Numbered from the stretch's first letter, positions 53,816 to 63,538 are shown. The stretch: 64,000 nt of DNA from Haloferax denitrificans ATCC 35960 (GCF_000337795.1 NZ_AOLP01000019.1:248001-312000); one strand, 5' to 3'. Numbers and translations: made by a program. The notes: generated from the letters alone by a model not told the origin.

Positions 53816-54570
53816 AGCTCGACACCCCCGAGGTACGCCTCTTGGACGGCTTCGTTGCCCCGAATCTCGTCGGGGGTGCCCTCGGCGATGATGCCGCCGC
53901 GGCTGAGGACGACGATGCGGTCTGAGATGCTGAAGACGATTTCCATGTCGTGTTCGACGAGGACGAACGTGAGCCCGAGGTCGCGTTTGACCTGCTCGAT
54001 GAGTTCGACCGTCGACTTCGTCTCCTCGGGAGACATGCCGGCGGTCGGTTCGTCCATGAGAAGCAGGTCGGGGTCGCTCGCGAGCGCGATGCCGATTTCG
54101 AGGCGGCGCTTGTCGCCGTACGGGAGGTCGGTCGCGATAGTGTTCGCGCGGTCCAACAGGCCGACCGAGTCCAGCGTGTCGCGGGCGACGTCGTGGACGT
54201 CGGTGAGGCTGTCGCGGTGTTTCAGGAACTCGAAGCCGAACGCGCCGCGTTCGGACGCCAGCGCCGCGATTTCCGCGTTCTCCCGGACGGTGAGGTCGGG
54301 GAAGATGGAGGCGGTCTGGAACGACTTCGAGACGCCGCGTTGGACCACCTCATGCGGTTCGAGGCCGACGATGGACTCGCCTTTGAAGCGGATGTCGCCG
54401 CTGGTCGGGTCGAGCCGTCGCGTGATGAGGTTGATGAGCGTGGACTTCCCCGCGCCGTTCGGCCCGATGATGGAGACGCGTTCGTCCTCCTCGACGGTGA
54501 GGTTCACGTCGTCGGTGGCGACGAGGCCGCCGAACTCCTTGACGAGGTTCTCGGTTTCGAGGAGCGTCAT
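53812..54570 (-). CDS. livG: ABC importer ATPase, LivG type
   Basis: A 252-residue ATPase. Walker A is GPNGAGKST; the signature is the LivG variant LPYGDKRRLEIGIAL; Walker B is LLLMDEPTAGM. The insert VQRGVSKSFQTASIFPDLTV is typical of LivG. Four-base overlaps join it to the genes on both sides. Confidence 0.93.
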   Translation of the reverse strand: MTLLETENLVKEFGGLVATDDVNLTVEEDERVSIIGPNGAGKSTLINLITRRLDPTSGDIRFKGESIVGLEPHEVVQRGVSKSFQTASIFPDLTVRENAEIAALASERGAFGFEFLKHRDSLTDVHDVARDTLDSVGLLDRANTIATDLPYGDKRRLEIGIALASDPDLLLMDEPTAGMSPEETKSTVELIEQVKRDLGLTFVLVEHDMEIVFSISDRIVVLSRGGIIAEGTPDEIRGNEAVQEAYLGGVEL

Positions 54571-55748
54571 CGACCGTCACCCCCGTTTCCGGAGCGCGAG
54601 CGGAGTCGCTTCGCCGCCTCCGAACCGAGGTCGACCGCGAGTTCGCGGAGGCGGGTCAGGATGCCCCACAGGCCGTCGGGGACGACCCAGACGACCACGA
54701 CGAAGACGAGGCCCAAGAGGAGGTGCCAGTAGAACCCGAAGTCCCTGATGAGCACGATATCCGTGAAGGGAATCGTCAGGGCCTGGATAGTGCTGACGAT
54801 GTTCTCGATGTAGAGGTACAGCCCCACGCCGAGGACCGGCCCGAACATCGAGCCCGCGCCGCCGAGCACCGTCATGACGACGATGTCGCCGGACTCCGTC
54901 CAGAACAGCGACTGGAGCGGGACGTACGCCCCGTGGATGGTAAAGAGGCTCCCGGCGACGCCCGCGAACGCCCCCGAGATGATGAACGCCATGAGCTTGT
55001 AGCGCCAGACGTTGAGGCCGACGAACTCGGCGCGCTGTTCGTTCTCGCGGATGGCGCGGAACACCATCCCGTACGGCGAGTTGAGGATGCGGTAGGCGAC
55101 CGCGACCGCGCCGACGAAGAAGACGCCGACGAAGGCGTACAGCCACGTCCCGAGGAGCATCCCGCCGACAGAGGGCACGTCCGCTTCGAGGTGGATGACG
55201 CCGAGGAAACTGCCGACATCGACGCCGGTCAGGCCGTTTTCGCCGTTGGTCAGGAACGCCAGCGGCGACGCGGCCATGTAGTAGAACATCTGGGCGAACG
55301 CCAGCGTCAGGATGGAGAAGTAGATGCCGCCGCGGCGAAGCGACAGGAAGCCGAGCACCCACGCGAGCAACACGGCGAAAAGCGTCCCCGAGACGACCAT
55401 CACGATGGGGTCGCCGCTGACGTTCTTGGCGACGATACCCGCGGCGTACGCCGCGCCGCCCCAGAAGGCGGCGTGGCCGAACGAGAGCAGTCCGGTGTAG
55501 CCGAGAAGCAGGTCGAATCCGATGGCGAAGATGCCCCAGATGAGGATGAGCGTCGCGAGGCTCTGGTAGCCCTGCAAGATGCCCGAGACGACGGGCGCGC
55601 GGGCGAAGAGGTACGGGAACACCGCGACGAGGACGGCCGTGATACCGACGACCGTCCCCTCGCGGCCGCGGAGCTTCTCCCAGCGGCCGAAGAGCGAGCC
55701 GCCGACGAGCGCGTCCTTCGCGCTCGGGTTGGCGTCTTTTTCGCTCAT
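54567..55748 (-). CDS. livM: ABC importer permease, LivM type
   Basis: A 393-residue permease with about ten helices. GYTGLLSFGHAAFWGGAAY is the LivM signature, and the EAA-like cytoplasmic loop reads FRAIRENEQRAEFVGLNVWRY. The N-terminus is a polar 30-residue extension. It overlaps both neighbours by four bases. Confidence 0.92.
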   Translation of the reverse strand: MSEKDANPSAKDALVGGSLFGRWEKLRGREGTVVGITAVLVAVFPYLFARAPVVSGILQGYQSLATLILIWGIFAIGFDLLLGYTGLLSFGHAAFWGGAAYAAGIVAKNVSGDPIVMVVSGTLFAVLLAWVLGFLSLRRGGIYFSILTLAFAQMFYYMAASPLAFLTNGENGLTGVDVGSFLGVIHLEADVPSVGGMLLGTWLYAFVGVFFVGAVAVAYRILNSPYGMVFRAIRENEQRAEFVGLNVWRYKLMAFIISGAFAGVAGSLFTIHGAYVPLQSLFWTESGDIVVMTVLGGAGSMFGPVLGVGLYLYIENIVSTIQALTIPFTDIVLIRDFGFYWHLLLGLVFVVVVWVVPDGLWGILTRLRELAVDLGSEAAKRLRSRSGNGGDGR

Positions 55749-56713
55749 GGCACAACCTCCTCGTCCCCGAGCAGGCCCTGCGGCCGCGCCAGGAGGACGA
55801 TGGCCGCGATGGCGTACAGGCCGACCTGCGACCACGCGGGCGCGAAGGCGACGAGCGCGGCGGTCGTGAGGCCGAAGACGATGCCGCCGACGACCGCGCC
55901 GGCGATGCTTCCGACCCCGCCGATGACGACGGTCAGGAACGCCGGGACGAGGATGTTCGTCCCGATGGTCGGGTTGACGACGTTCAGCGGGCCGCCGACG
56001 ACGCCCGCCACCCCGGCGAGCGCCGCGCCGATACCGAAGACGACGATGTACGGCCGGGTGATTTTGATGCCGAGGAGTCGGACCATCTCGGCGTCGCGGG
56101 TGCCGGCGCGGACGACGAGACCGAAGTCGGTGTACTCGACGAGCAGGTACACGAGCGCCACGAGGACGGCCGTGATGCCGATGACCCAGAGCCGCCACTG
56201 CGGGAAGTTACCGACGATGGGCAGTGCAATCGGACCGGAGACGGGAATCCCGGCGAACGAGCCGACAGAGAGGATTCGCTCGGGCTGTTCGAACGGCAGG
56301 CTGTTGCTCCCGAACAGGACGCGGAACAGCTCCTGGACGACGATTGCGAGGCCGAACGTGACGAGAATCTGGTCGGTGTCGGGGCGGTCGTAGAACGCCC
56401 GCGCGAGGTACCGCTCCATCAGCAGGCCGACGCCGAAGACGAAAAGCGGCACGAAAAGCAGGGCGGCGAAAAAGCCGATATCGAGCCCGAAGCTCGAAAA
56501 GCCCCACTCCGCCAGCTTCCCGTTCGAAAGCGGCACGTTCAGCGCGACGAACAGCCCCGCGTAGGTGCCGACGAGATACAGCGCGCCGTGCGCGAAGTTG
56601 ACGAACTTGAGCGTGCCGAGGATGATTGAGAGACCGACCGCCAAGAGGACGTAGATGGCCCCCTGCTGTAGTCCGTTGAGCAGGATGACGAGCACGTCCG
56701 ACAGGAGGCTCAT
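55745..56713 (-). CDS. livH: ABC importer permease, LivH type
   Basis: A 322-residue permease with about eight helices; LNGLQQGAIYVLLAVGLSIILG and FVNFAHGALYLVGTY are LivH landmarks, and MVRLLGIKITRPYIVVFGIGA is the cytoplasmic loop. ATG 56713 is preferred to an upstream GTG at 56731. A 122-base gap separates it from the binding-protein gene, which is first in the operon. Confidence 0.92.
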   Translation of the reverse strand: MSLLSDVLVILLNGLQQGAIYVLLAVGLSIILGTLKFVNFAHGALYLVGTYAGLFVALNVPLSNGKLAEWGFSSFGLDIGFFAALLFVPLFVFGVGLLMERYLARAFYDRPDTDQILVTFGLAIVVQELFRVLFGSNSLPFEQPERILSVGSFAGIPVSGPIALPIVGNFPQWRLWVIGITAVLVALVYLLVEYTDFGLVVRAGTRDAEMVRLLGIKITRPYIVVFGIGAALAGVAGVVGGPLNVVNPTIGTNILVPAFLTVVIGGVGSIAGAVVGGIVFGLTTAALVAFAPAWSQVGLYAIAAIVLLARPQGLLGDEEVVP

Positions 56714-56835
56714 CGACCACCACCCCTCCACCGGCTATTCGAGGAGTGAACTACCATGGGTATGCTAATCTTACTCATTTACGTGTGCGTGGTTGTCTGC
56801 GATTAACTTTCATTAAGATAACGGTGGGAGAGTGG

Positions 56836-58251
56836 CTACTCGTAGGACCCGAGTTCGCACTCGGCGGCCGGGCCGGCGTCGCACGCGTAGCCGAGGTCGT
56901 CGCGGCTGGTGACGTTGACGATGTTGAAGTACGTCCCCTCGCTCTGTTCGGAGGCGGAAAGGCCCTGGACGACCGGCACGTCGCGCTGTGCTTGGTGGTC
57001 ACAGCCGCGCATCGTCTCCGCGCCCATGCCGATGTTGTCGTACTCGTAGTCTTCGAGCTGTCTGATGACCTCCGGCGGGTAGAACGTCCCCGCGCGCTCG
57101 ACGGCGGCGGCGTACTGGAGCGTCTGGGCGTACGCCAACTGGGCGGGACCCGAGGGCGTCCGGTCGTACTCGTCGCGGAACGCCTGCGTGAACTCCTGCG
57201 ACGGCGTGTTGTCTATCTGAGAGTCCCACGCGACGGTGCCGTAGATGCCCTCTATCGCGCCGCCCGCCGCCTCCGCCATCGGGCGGTTGTACAGCGGGAC
57301 GATGATCTCCATCTCCTCGTCGATACCGGCGTCGATGGCCTGTTGCATGGAGTTCGCGCCGTCGAGCCCGTAGTGGTTCAAGATGAGGACGTCCGCGTCC
57401 GAGTTCTGTGCGCCCGAGAGGTACGTCGAGTAGTCGGACGTGCCCAGCGGGGTCGCAACGGAGTCCACCTGCTCCCAGCCGGCGACGTCCGTCATGAACT
57501 GCTCCATCGACGCCTGCTGGGTCTGCCCCCAGCTGTAGTCGGCGTAGAGCTGGTAGAACTTCAGGTCCTCGCCGTAGGCGTCGCGGACGACCGGCGCGAG
57601 CGCCTGTCCCGTCATGTAGGCGTTGAACATCTCCCGGAAGGAGTAGCGGACGCAGTCCGACCCGGTGGTGTCGTTCGAGTGCGTCAGACAGCACATGAAC
57701 ATGACCTTCTCGTTTTGACACAGCCCCTGGACCGCGATGGCGACCGCGGAGGACGAGCCGCCCGAAATCATGATTGCGTCGTCGCGCTGAATCATCCCCG
57801 AGGCGGACTGCCGCGCCTGGTCCGCGTCCGTGGCCGTGTCGCCGTCCACGTGGTCGATGGTGTAGCCGAGGACGCCGTCGCCGGAGAGGTCGTCGAACTG
57901 CGAGTCGACCCAGCCGCCGCCCTCGTTGAGGTGCTTCACCGCGAGCTGATAGGCTCGAAGCTCGTCTTCGCCCTCCGAGGCGTACGGTCCCGACTGCGGG
58001 ACGTTGAATCCGAACGTGGCCGTGTCGCCCTCGATTGGGAAGTTGCCCAGCGCCGGGTACTCGTCACCGCCGTCGCCGCCACCGCCGTCGCCGCCGCCGC
58101 CATCGCCACCGTCGCCGCCGTCGTCACCGCCGCCACCGTCGCCGTCACCACCGCCAGTACACCCCGCCAGCCCTGCCAAGCCAGCGGTACCAACAGCACC
58201 AGTCGCCTTCAACACGTCTCGTCGATTGAGCGGCTTGCTATCCCGTGCCAT
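56836..58251 (-). CDS. livJ: ABC importer substrate-binding lipoprotein (Peripla_BP_6 type)
   Basis: A 471-residue exported protein. A Tat signal (LNRRDVLKATGAVGTAGLAG) ends in the lipobox LAGC, so it is lipid-anchored outside the cell. A Gly/Asp linker (residues about 33-62) follows, then a type I periplasmic-binding fold (NVPQSGPYASEGEDELRAYQLAV at the start). It is the first gene of the importer operon. The substrate (branched-chain amino acid, amide or organic acid) cannot be told; nearby acyl-CoA ligases suggest a carboxylate. Confidence 0.9.
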   Translation of the reverse strand: MARDSKPLNRRDVLKATGAVGTAGLAGLAGCTGGGDGDGGGGDDGGDGGDGGGGDGGGGDGGDEYPALGNFPIEGDTATFGFNVPQSGPYASEGEDELRAYQLAVKHLNEGGGWVDSQFDDLSGDGVLGYTIDHVDGDTATDADQARQSASGMIQRDDAIMISGGSSSAVAIAVQGLCQNEKVMFMCCLTHSNDTTGSDCVRYSFREMFNAYMTGQALAPVVRDAYGEDLKFYQLYADYSWGQTQQASMEQFMTDVAGWEQVDSVATPLGTSDYSTYLSGAQNSDADVLILNHYGLDGANSMQQAIDAGIDEEMEIIVPLYNRPMAEAAGGAIEGIYGTVAWDSQIDNTPSQEFTQAFRDEYDRTPSGPAQLAYAQTLQYAAAVERAGTFYPPEVIRQLEDYEYDNIGMGAETMRGCDHQAQRDVPVVQGLSASEQSEGTYFNIVNVTSRDDLGYACDAGPAAECELGSYE

Positions 58252-58743
58252 AGACACATCGGCGGATACATCGTTAATAATAGTTATGTATTGATTCCCT
58301 AATATCCGTATAATCAATCATTATAGAATAGTGTCGTATACGGTACAATATAAGGGGCACATCGAACGGCGACCGCCGACCGACACCCGCAGTGGCACCT
58401 CCGCGTCGCGGGACGTGCCACCGTCGCAAAATACGGGCCGGTGTCGGACTAGCTCGCCGCAGTCGTCCGCGCGGTACGACCGTCGAGAGCGACGAGTCCA
58501 CCGTGCAGTCCGTCTCGGCTCGACGCACGTCGCACCGGTCTCACCGCGTCAGCGACCGCGCGAGCGGGCCGAACGGCCGGCGGACAACTATCAGAATACT
58601 AGATATATATCCCCGAATACCGCCGTTTCAACGCGCTTTCAGCGCGTCCGCTGGCCAGTTAATCTCGTGCCGTCGTGAATGTCGGATTTATAACTAACCC
58701 GGCAAAGCGCAAATAACGCGTCAGCCACGCCCGTGGCACCACT
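58252..58743. other. long intergenic region with divergent promoters
   Basis: No gene is seen in this near-500-base gap. Its left part (58260-58345) is very AT-rich: a minus-strand TATA-like attattaac at about 58273-58283 would give the importer operon a leaderless transcript, and cgtatacg near 58335 is a small palindrome. The right end holds gatttataac (58685-58694) and caaataacgc (about 58709-58718) as TATA candidates for the secreted protein. The middle contains tagatatatatcc at 58601-58613, which has no obvious gene to serve. Confidence 0.5.
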
Positions 58744-59352
58744 ATGACAAACGACACGAACGACGGATTCAGACCGACGAGACGCTCCGTGCTCCGGCTC
58801 GGCGCGATGTCGGCGCTCGGCATCGGTATCGGCATCCCCGCGGTTTCCGGCTCCGTGGCGGCGACCATCTGTCCCAAGACGCCCGGCTACTGGGCGAACA
58901 ACCCGGACTACAGCAGTCCCACCGACAACTGGGCGGTCCTCGGCCCGAACGGCGACGCGAACTACACCCTCCGGGGCGTCACCATGACCCACGACGAGTG
59001 GCGCGAGTTCCTCGTCGCGCCCACGAAGGGCGACAAGGCGAACATCATGGGGAAACACTACCTCGCCATCGTCCTCAACCTCCGGAACAGACCGGGGGAC
59101 GACCCGGGCTGTACGAGCGACGGCGCGACCATTCAGTACGGCGACTACGCGGGCTACACCATCGAGGAAGTCAAAGACATGGCCGGCGCGTGGCTCGGTA
59201 ACTCCGCGTGGTCGAGCGGCGACAAGCAGACGAGCTGGTACGTCAGCGTCGGCGGCGACATGGTCGACGGCGAACCGCTCAAAGACGCCCTCGACGCGTT
59301 CAACAACAACCCCGGGTCGCTCGGCCTCGACTGCCCCTGCAACGACCGCTGA
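58744..59352 (+). CDS. Tat-exported protein with KTPGYW motif
   Basis: A 202-residue secreted protein. The Tat signal TRRSVLRLGAMSALGIGIG is followed by an AxA-like cleavage region. The mature part begins ICPKTPGYWANNPDYSS, a motif shared with many secreted bacterial and archaeal proteins of unknown function, and has Cys residues at the start and end (CPCNDR) that may form disulfides. There is no C-terminal anchor or PGF tail, so it is probably released. Function unknown. Confidence 0.8.
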   Translation: MTNDTNDGFRPTRRSVLRLGAMSALGIGIGIPAVSGSVAATICPKTPGYWANNPDYSSPTDNWAVLGPNGDANYTLRGVTMTHDEWREFLVAPTKGDKANIMGKHYLAIVLNLRNRPGDDPGCTSDGATIQYGDYAGYTIEEVKDMAGAWLGNSAWSSGDKQTSWYVSVGGDMVDGEPLKDALDAFNNNPGSLGLDCPCNDR

Positions 59353-59435
59353 ACCGCGTCCTCCTCGAAACGAGAGGCCGCGGCCGCGGTTAAGCGCCCG
59401 CTATCCGCCGAAACGCGAGCTTAACGCGGTCGTCC

Positions 59436-61058
59436 CTATCCTTCTCCGACCATCCGCCCTTCGTCTTCCCACTCGCGTTCGCGCAGTTCGTACTTCTGAA
59501 TCTTCCCGGTCGCGGTCTTCGGGAGTTCGGCGACGAACTCGATTTCCTTCGGCACCTTGTACGTCGCGATGCGCCCCCGACAGAACTCGATGAGCGCCTG
59601 GCCGGTGACGCCCGGCGCGTCGGGGTCGCCGCTCGTCGGCACGACGAACGCCTTCGGCGACTCGCCCCACTCGTCGGACGGGACGGGGATGACCGCCACG
59701 TCGGCGACCGCGTCGTGGTCGAACAGCGTGTCCTCAAGTTCGATGCTGGAGATGTTCTCGCCGCCGGAGATGATGATGTCCTTCTTGCGGTCCTGGATGC
59801 TGATGAAGCCGTTCTCGTCGACGACCGCGAGGTCGCCCATGTGGTAGTAGCCCTCCAGCCGCGCCGAGAAGGCCTCTTCCGTCTCCTCGGGTTTGTTCCA
59901 GTACTTCTCCATCACCTGATTGCCCGCGACGACGATTTCGCCGACGGACTGGTCGTCTCTCGGCACGTCGTCGCCGTCCTCGTCGACGACGCGAACGTCG
60001 GTGCCGAGGTAGCCGATGCCCTGTTTCTTCTTCACGCCGAAGCGGTCGTCGCCGTCCGTCAGGTAGCGCCCGGCCTCCGAGGTCGTGATGAGCGGGCCGG
60101 TCTCGGTGGCCCCGTAGACGTGCATGAGCCGCCAGCCGAACTCGTCTTCGACGGTTCGAATCGTCGCCTCCGGCGGGGCCGCGCCCGCGGTCGCCGCCCG
60201 GACGGGACTCGCGCCGGTCGTCTCGACGCCGCCCTCCTCGCGGTAGTGTTTCATCAGGATGTTCAGCACCGTCGGCGCGGCGCAGAGATACGACACGTCC
60301 TCGTCGCGGATGGCGTCCAACACGGCCTCCGCCTCCACTCCGCGGGTGCAGACGTGCTTCGCGCCGTGGCCGGTAATCGCGTAGATGTGGCCCCAGCCGT
60401 TGACGTGGAACATCGGGAGCGTCCAGAGATACACGTCGTCGTCGGCGATGTCCTGGTGCATCGAGATGAGATAAGCGTGAATCGTCTCGGCGCGGTGAGT
60501 GCGGCAGACGCCCTTCGGGTCGCCGGTCGTCCCAGACGTGTAGTTGATGGTGATGATGTCGTCTTCGTCCATCTCGGGGCGCTCGTAGTCGGTCGACTCC
60601 GCGACCAACTCGTCGAAGTCGAGCCACTCGCCGTCGGTCGATTCGGCGGCCTTCTCCGGGTCGTTCGTGACGAAAATCTCGGTCGGAATCTCGTCGCGGA
60701 CCTCGTCTATCTTCTCGGCGAAGGCGTAGTCGGCATAGACGGCCGTCACGTCCGCGTCGTTCAGCATGTACTCGAAGTCGGCCGGGACGAGTCGGTAGTT
60801 CAGCGGCATGTGGACGGCCCCCAACTGCATCGACCCGTAAGCGGCTTCGAGGTGGTAGTGCGTGTTGGGGTCGAGTACCGCGACCCGGTCGCCCTTCTCG
60901 ACGCCGCGGGACTGGAGCGCCGCCGAGAAGCCGTCGGCGCGCTCCCCGAGTTCGTCGTACGTGAAGCGCTCGCCCGTCGTGGCCACGACCGCCTCCTCGT
61001 CCCCGTAGTACCGCCGCGCGCGGTCGAGGAACTCCGTCACCAGGAGTGGTTTCTTCAT
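59436..61058 (-). CDS. acyl-CoA synthetase (AMP-forming)
   Basis: A 540-residue adenylate-forming ligase. Motifs are YTSGTTGDPKGV (ATP loop), YGATETGP, YHMGDLAVVDENG and the C-terminal KTATGKIQK with the catalytic Lys. It resembles medium/long-chain or 2-methyl-branched fatty-acid ligases. A dyad lies about 70-90 bp before its start. Chain-length preference is unknown. Confidence 0.92.
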   Translation of the reverse strand: MKKPLLVTEFLDRARRYYGDEEAVVATTGERFTYDELGERADGFSAALQSRGVEKGDRVAVLDPNTHYHLEAAYGSMQLGAVHMPLNYRLVPADFEYMLNDADVTAVYADYAFAEKIDEVRDEIPTEIFVTNDPEKAAESTDGEWLDFDELVAESTDYERPEMDEDDIITINYTSGTTGDPKGVCRTHRAETIHAYLISMHQDIADDDVYLWTLPMFHVNGWGHIYAITGHGAKHVCTRGVEAEAVLDAIRDEDVSYLCAAPTVLNILMKHYREEGGVETTGASPVRAATAGAAPPEATIRTVEDEFGWRLMHVYGATETGPLITTSEAGRYLTDGDDRFGVKKKQGIGYLGTDVRVVDEDGDDVPRDDQSVGEIVVAGNQVMEKYWNKPEETEEAFSARLEGYYHMGDLAVVDENGFISIQDRKKDIIISGGENISSIELEDTLFDHDAVADVAVIPVPSDEWGESPKAFVVPTSGDPDAPGVTGQALIEFCRGRIATYKVPKEIEFVAELPKTATGKIQKYELREREWEDEGRMVGEG

Positions 61059-61128
61059 ACGCGGTATCCTTCACTAACGTTCAAAATAAATGTGCGGGCT
61101 GGTCTCGGTCGAGCCGTGATTGAGAATA

Positions 61129-61149
61129 ATTGCCACACGTGGGCACAAT
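61129..61149. promoter_or_regulatory. imperfect dyad between acyl-CoA synthetase and the next gene
   Basis: attgccacacgtgggcaca followed by at: outer arms ATTG and CAAT enclose CACGTG and a GCC/GGC pair, though the arms are not all in exact register. It lies in the divergent promoter region between the acyl-CoA synthetase and the small gene at 61235, where a fatty-acid or metabolite regulator could bind. Confidence 0.35.
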
Positions 61150-61234
61150 AGTCCACGACTCGCGCCGCGAGAGACTATATTACTACACAAACTATGCAGG
61201 AAAATACCTTGGTCGTGGGGTTCGTAGCGCGCGT

Positions 61235-61480
61235 ATGGCGCTTTCAGACTACACCGGACGCTCGCCGACGGGCCGGGACGAGACCATCGTCCGCGTCGTT
61301 CCCCATCGGCTGTGGCGGCCGGGCGACGAGCGAATCGAACCGTGTACCTACAGCGGCGAGCAGATTCGGCTCTCCGAGAAGCATCTCCTCGCCGTGGTCG
61401 AACGCGACGGCGTCCGCGAGCGGCGCTACTTCCGCGACGAGCAGTCGCTGTCGGCGTGGATGAAAGAGAATCCGCGATAG
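61235..61480 (+). CDS. small basic/acidic protein of unknown function
   Basis: An 81-residue soluble protein (MALSDYTGRSPTGRDETIV ... SEKHLLAVVERDGVRERRYF). The TATA-like aaaataccttgg about 30 nt upstream supports ATG 61235 over longer frames. No family is recognised. It is convergent with the acetyl-CoA synthetase gene, their ends about 30 bases apart. Confidence 0.7.
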   Translation: MALSDYTGRSPTGRDETIVRVVPHRLWRPGDERIEPCTYSGEQIRLSEKHLLAVVERDGVRERRYFRDEQSLSAWMKENPR

Positions 61481-61509
61481 GAGCGGGCCGACGGCGGCGG
61501 AAACGGTGG

Positions 61510-63498
61510 TTACTCGCCTTCGACCTGCCGCTGAATCGACTCGACGACCTCGGGGTTCCGAAGCGTCGTCGTGTCGCCGAGCTCCTCGCCGTTCGCGATT
61601 TCTTCGAGGAGCCGACGCATAATCTTGCCAGACCGCGTCTTCGGCAGTTCGGGCGTGAACACGACCATCTCGGGGCGAGCGATCGGGCCGATGGCGTCCT
61701 CGACGCCCTCGATGATGCGCTGTCGCATCTCGTCGTCTTCGTCCTGTCCCTCCTCGGTGATGACGTAGGCGTAGACGGCCTCGCCTTTCACCTCGTGGTT
61801 CCCGCCGACGACGGCGGCCTCGGCGACGCCCTCGACGCCGACGATGGCCGACTCGATTTCCATCGTCCCGAGGCGGTGGCCCGAGACGTTGATGACGTCG
61901 TCCACGCGCCCGAGGATGGTGATGTAGTCGTCGGCATCGATTTTCGCGCCGTCCTCGGGGAAGTAGACCCAGTCGTCGGGGTCGTTGCTGTCCACGTCGG
62001 AGTACTCCTGCCAGTACTCCTGGATGAAGCGCTCGTCGTTGTTGTAGAGCGTCCGGAGCATCCCCGGCCACGGCTTGTTCACCGTGAGGTAGCCCGCCCG
62101 ACCGGCGTCGACCCGTTTCCCGCTCGTGTCGACGATTTGGGCGTCGATGCCCGGCAGTGGCGGCCCGGCGGAGCCGGGTTTCATCTTCTTGACGCCCGGC
62201 AGGGTCGTTATCATCATCCCGCCGGTCTCGGTCTGCCACCACGTGTCCACGACCGGACAGTCCTCGTTACCGATGTGCTTGTAGTACCACTTCCACGCGC
62301 GGGGGTTGATAGGCTCGCCGACCGTCCCGAGCAGGCGGAGGCTCGACAGGTCGTGCTGTTCGGGGAACCGGCTTCCCCACTTCATGAACGCGCGAATCGC
62401 CGTCGGCGCGGTGTAGAAGATGTCGACCGCGTACTTCTCGATGATGTCCCACAGGCGGTCGCGGTTGGGGAAGTCGGGCGTCCCCTCGTACATCACCGTC
62501 GTCGTGCCGAGCGCCATCGGGCCGTAGACGATGTACGAGTGACCCGTAATCCAGCCGATGTCGGCCGAACACCAGTAGGTGTCTTCCTTCTCGATGTCGA
62601 GGACCGCGTGCGAGGTCCACGCGGCGTACGCGAGGTAGCCGCCGGTGGTGTGTTTGACACCCTTCGGCTGTCCCGTCGTGCCCGACGTGTACATGAGGAA
62701 CAGCATGTCCTCGGCGTCGCGCTCGACGGGGTCGATGCGCTCGCCCGCGTGCTCGTCGAGGAGGTCGTCCCAATCGTGCTGGTTGCCCTTCAGGTCGTGG
62801 CCGAAGCCGTCGTCGCCGAGGCGGTCGACGACGACCGTGGCATCGACGCCGTGGTCGACGCCGTCGAGGCCCTCATTGGCCTTGTCGAGGTGGTCGAGCG
62901 GGTCGCCGCGGCGGTAGTAGCCGTCGCAGGTGACGAGGAACCGCGAGTCCGCGGAGTTCATCCGCGTCGCCAGCGCGTCGGCCGAGAAGCCGCCGAAGAC
63001 GACCGAGTGCGGCGCGCCGATGCGGGCGCAGGCCAGCATGGCGATTGGCAGTTCCGGAATCATCGGCATGTAGAGCGTCACCACGTCGTCTTCCTCGACG
63101 CCGAGGTCGCGCAGGGCCGCCGCGAACTCGTTCACTTCGCGATACAGGTCCTGATACGTGTAGGTCCGCGTCTCGCCGTGTTCACCCTCCCACTTGATGG
63201 CGACGCGGTTCTTGTCGCCGTTTTCGACGTGGCGGTCCACGCAGTTGTACGAGACGTTGAGCTTGCCGCCCGTGAACCACTTGTAGAACGGCGGGTTCGA
63301 GTCGTCCAGCACCTCGTCGTACGCTTCGTCCCAGTCGAGCATCTCGGCGGCCCGCTCCCAACAGTCGGGCCAGTTCTCCTCGAACTCGTCGTAAACGGCC
63401 GGGTCGGAGACGTTCGCTTGCGCGACGAACTCCTCGGAGGGTTCGAACTCCTCTTGCTCGACCAGCCGTGCCTCCAGTTCGGTGTCTCCGTCTGCCAT
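61510..63498 (-). CDS. acs: acetyl-CoA synthetase (AMP-forming)
   Basis: A 662-residue enzyme activating acetate with ATP and CoA. MYTSGTTGQPKGVKHTTGG is the ATP loop; WWQTETGGMMI, VYFPEDGAKIDADDYI and the C-terminal RSGKIMRRLL with the regulatory/catalytic Lys are present. Length and N-terminus are typical of Acs rather than of the ADP-forming archaeal enzyme. A TATA-like gatttatca lies about 30-40 nt before the ATG, with a ggagg between. Confidence 0.95.
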   Translation of the reverse strand: MADGDTELEARLVEQEEFEPSEEFVAQANVSDPAVYDEFEENWPDCWERAAEMLDWDEAYDEVLDDSNPPFYKWFTGGKLNVSYNCVDRHVENGDKNRVAIKWEGEHGETRTYTYQDLYREVNEFAAALRDLGVEEDDVVTLYMPMIPELPIAMLACARIGAPHSVVFGGFSADALATRMNSADSRFLVTCDGYYRRGDPLDHLDKANEGLDGVDHGVDATVVVDRLGDDGFGHDLKGNQHDWDDLLDEHAGERIDPVERDAEDMLFLMYTSGTTGQPKGVKHTTGGYLAYAAWTSHAVLDIEKEDTYWCSADIGWITGHSYIVYGPMALGTTTVMYEGTPDFPNRDRLWDIIEKYAVDIFYTAPTAIRAFMKWGSRFPEQHDLSSLRLLGTVGEPINPRAWKWYYKHIGNEDCPVVDTWWQTETGGMMITTLPGVKKMKPGSAGPPLPGIDAQIVDTSGKRVDAGRAGYLTVNKPWPGMLRTLYNNDERFIQEYWQEYSDVDSNDPDDWVYFPEDGAKIDADDYITILGRVDDVINVSGHRLGTMEIESAIVGVEGVAEAAVVGGNHEVKGEAVYAYVITEEGQDEDDEMRQRIIEGVEDAIGPIARPEMVVFTPELPKTRSGKIMRRLLEEIANGEELGDTTTLRNPEVVESIQRQVEGE

Positions 63499-63528
63499 AG
63501 TACGTGTTACCTACACCAATCCTCCATG

Positions 63529-63538
63529 ATAAATCTAT
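63529..63538 (-). promoter_or_regulatory. TATA box of the acetyl-CoA synthetase gene
   Basis: On the minus strand agatttatca lies about 35 nt before the start, giving a leader under 10 nt; the ggagg found between the two is at the wrong distance to act as a ribosome binding site in such a transcript. Confidence 0.45.

Noticed and set aside
58392-58697. Possible gene in the gap before the secreted protein
   Set aside because: The frame gives a basic, Arg/Ser-rich sequence unlike the acidic proteome and has no matching promoter.
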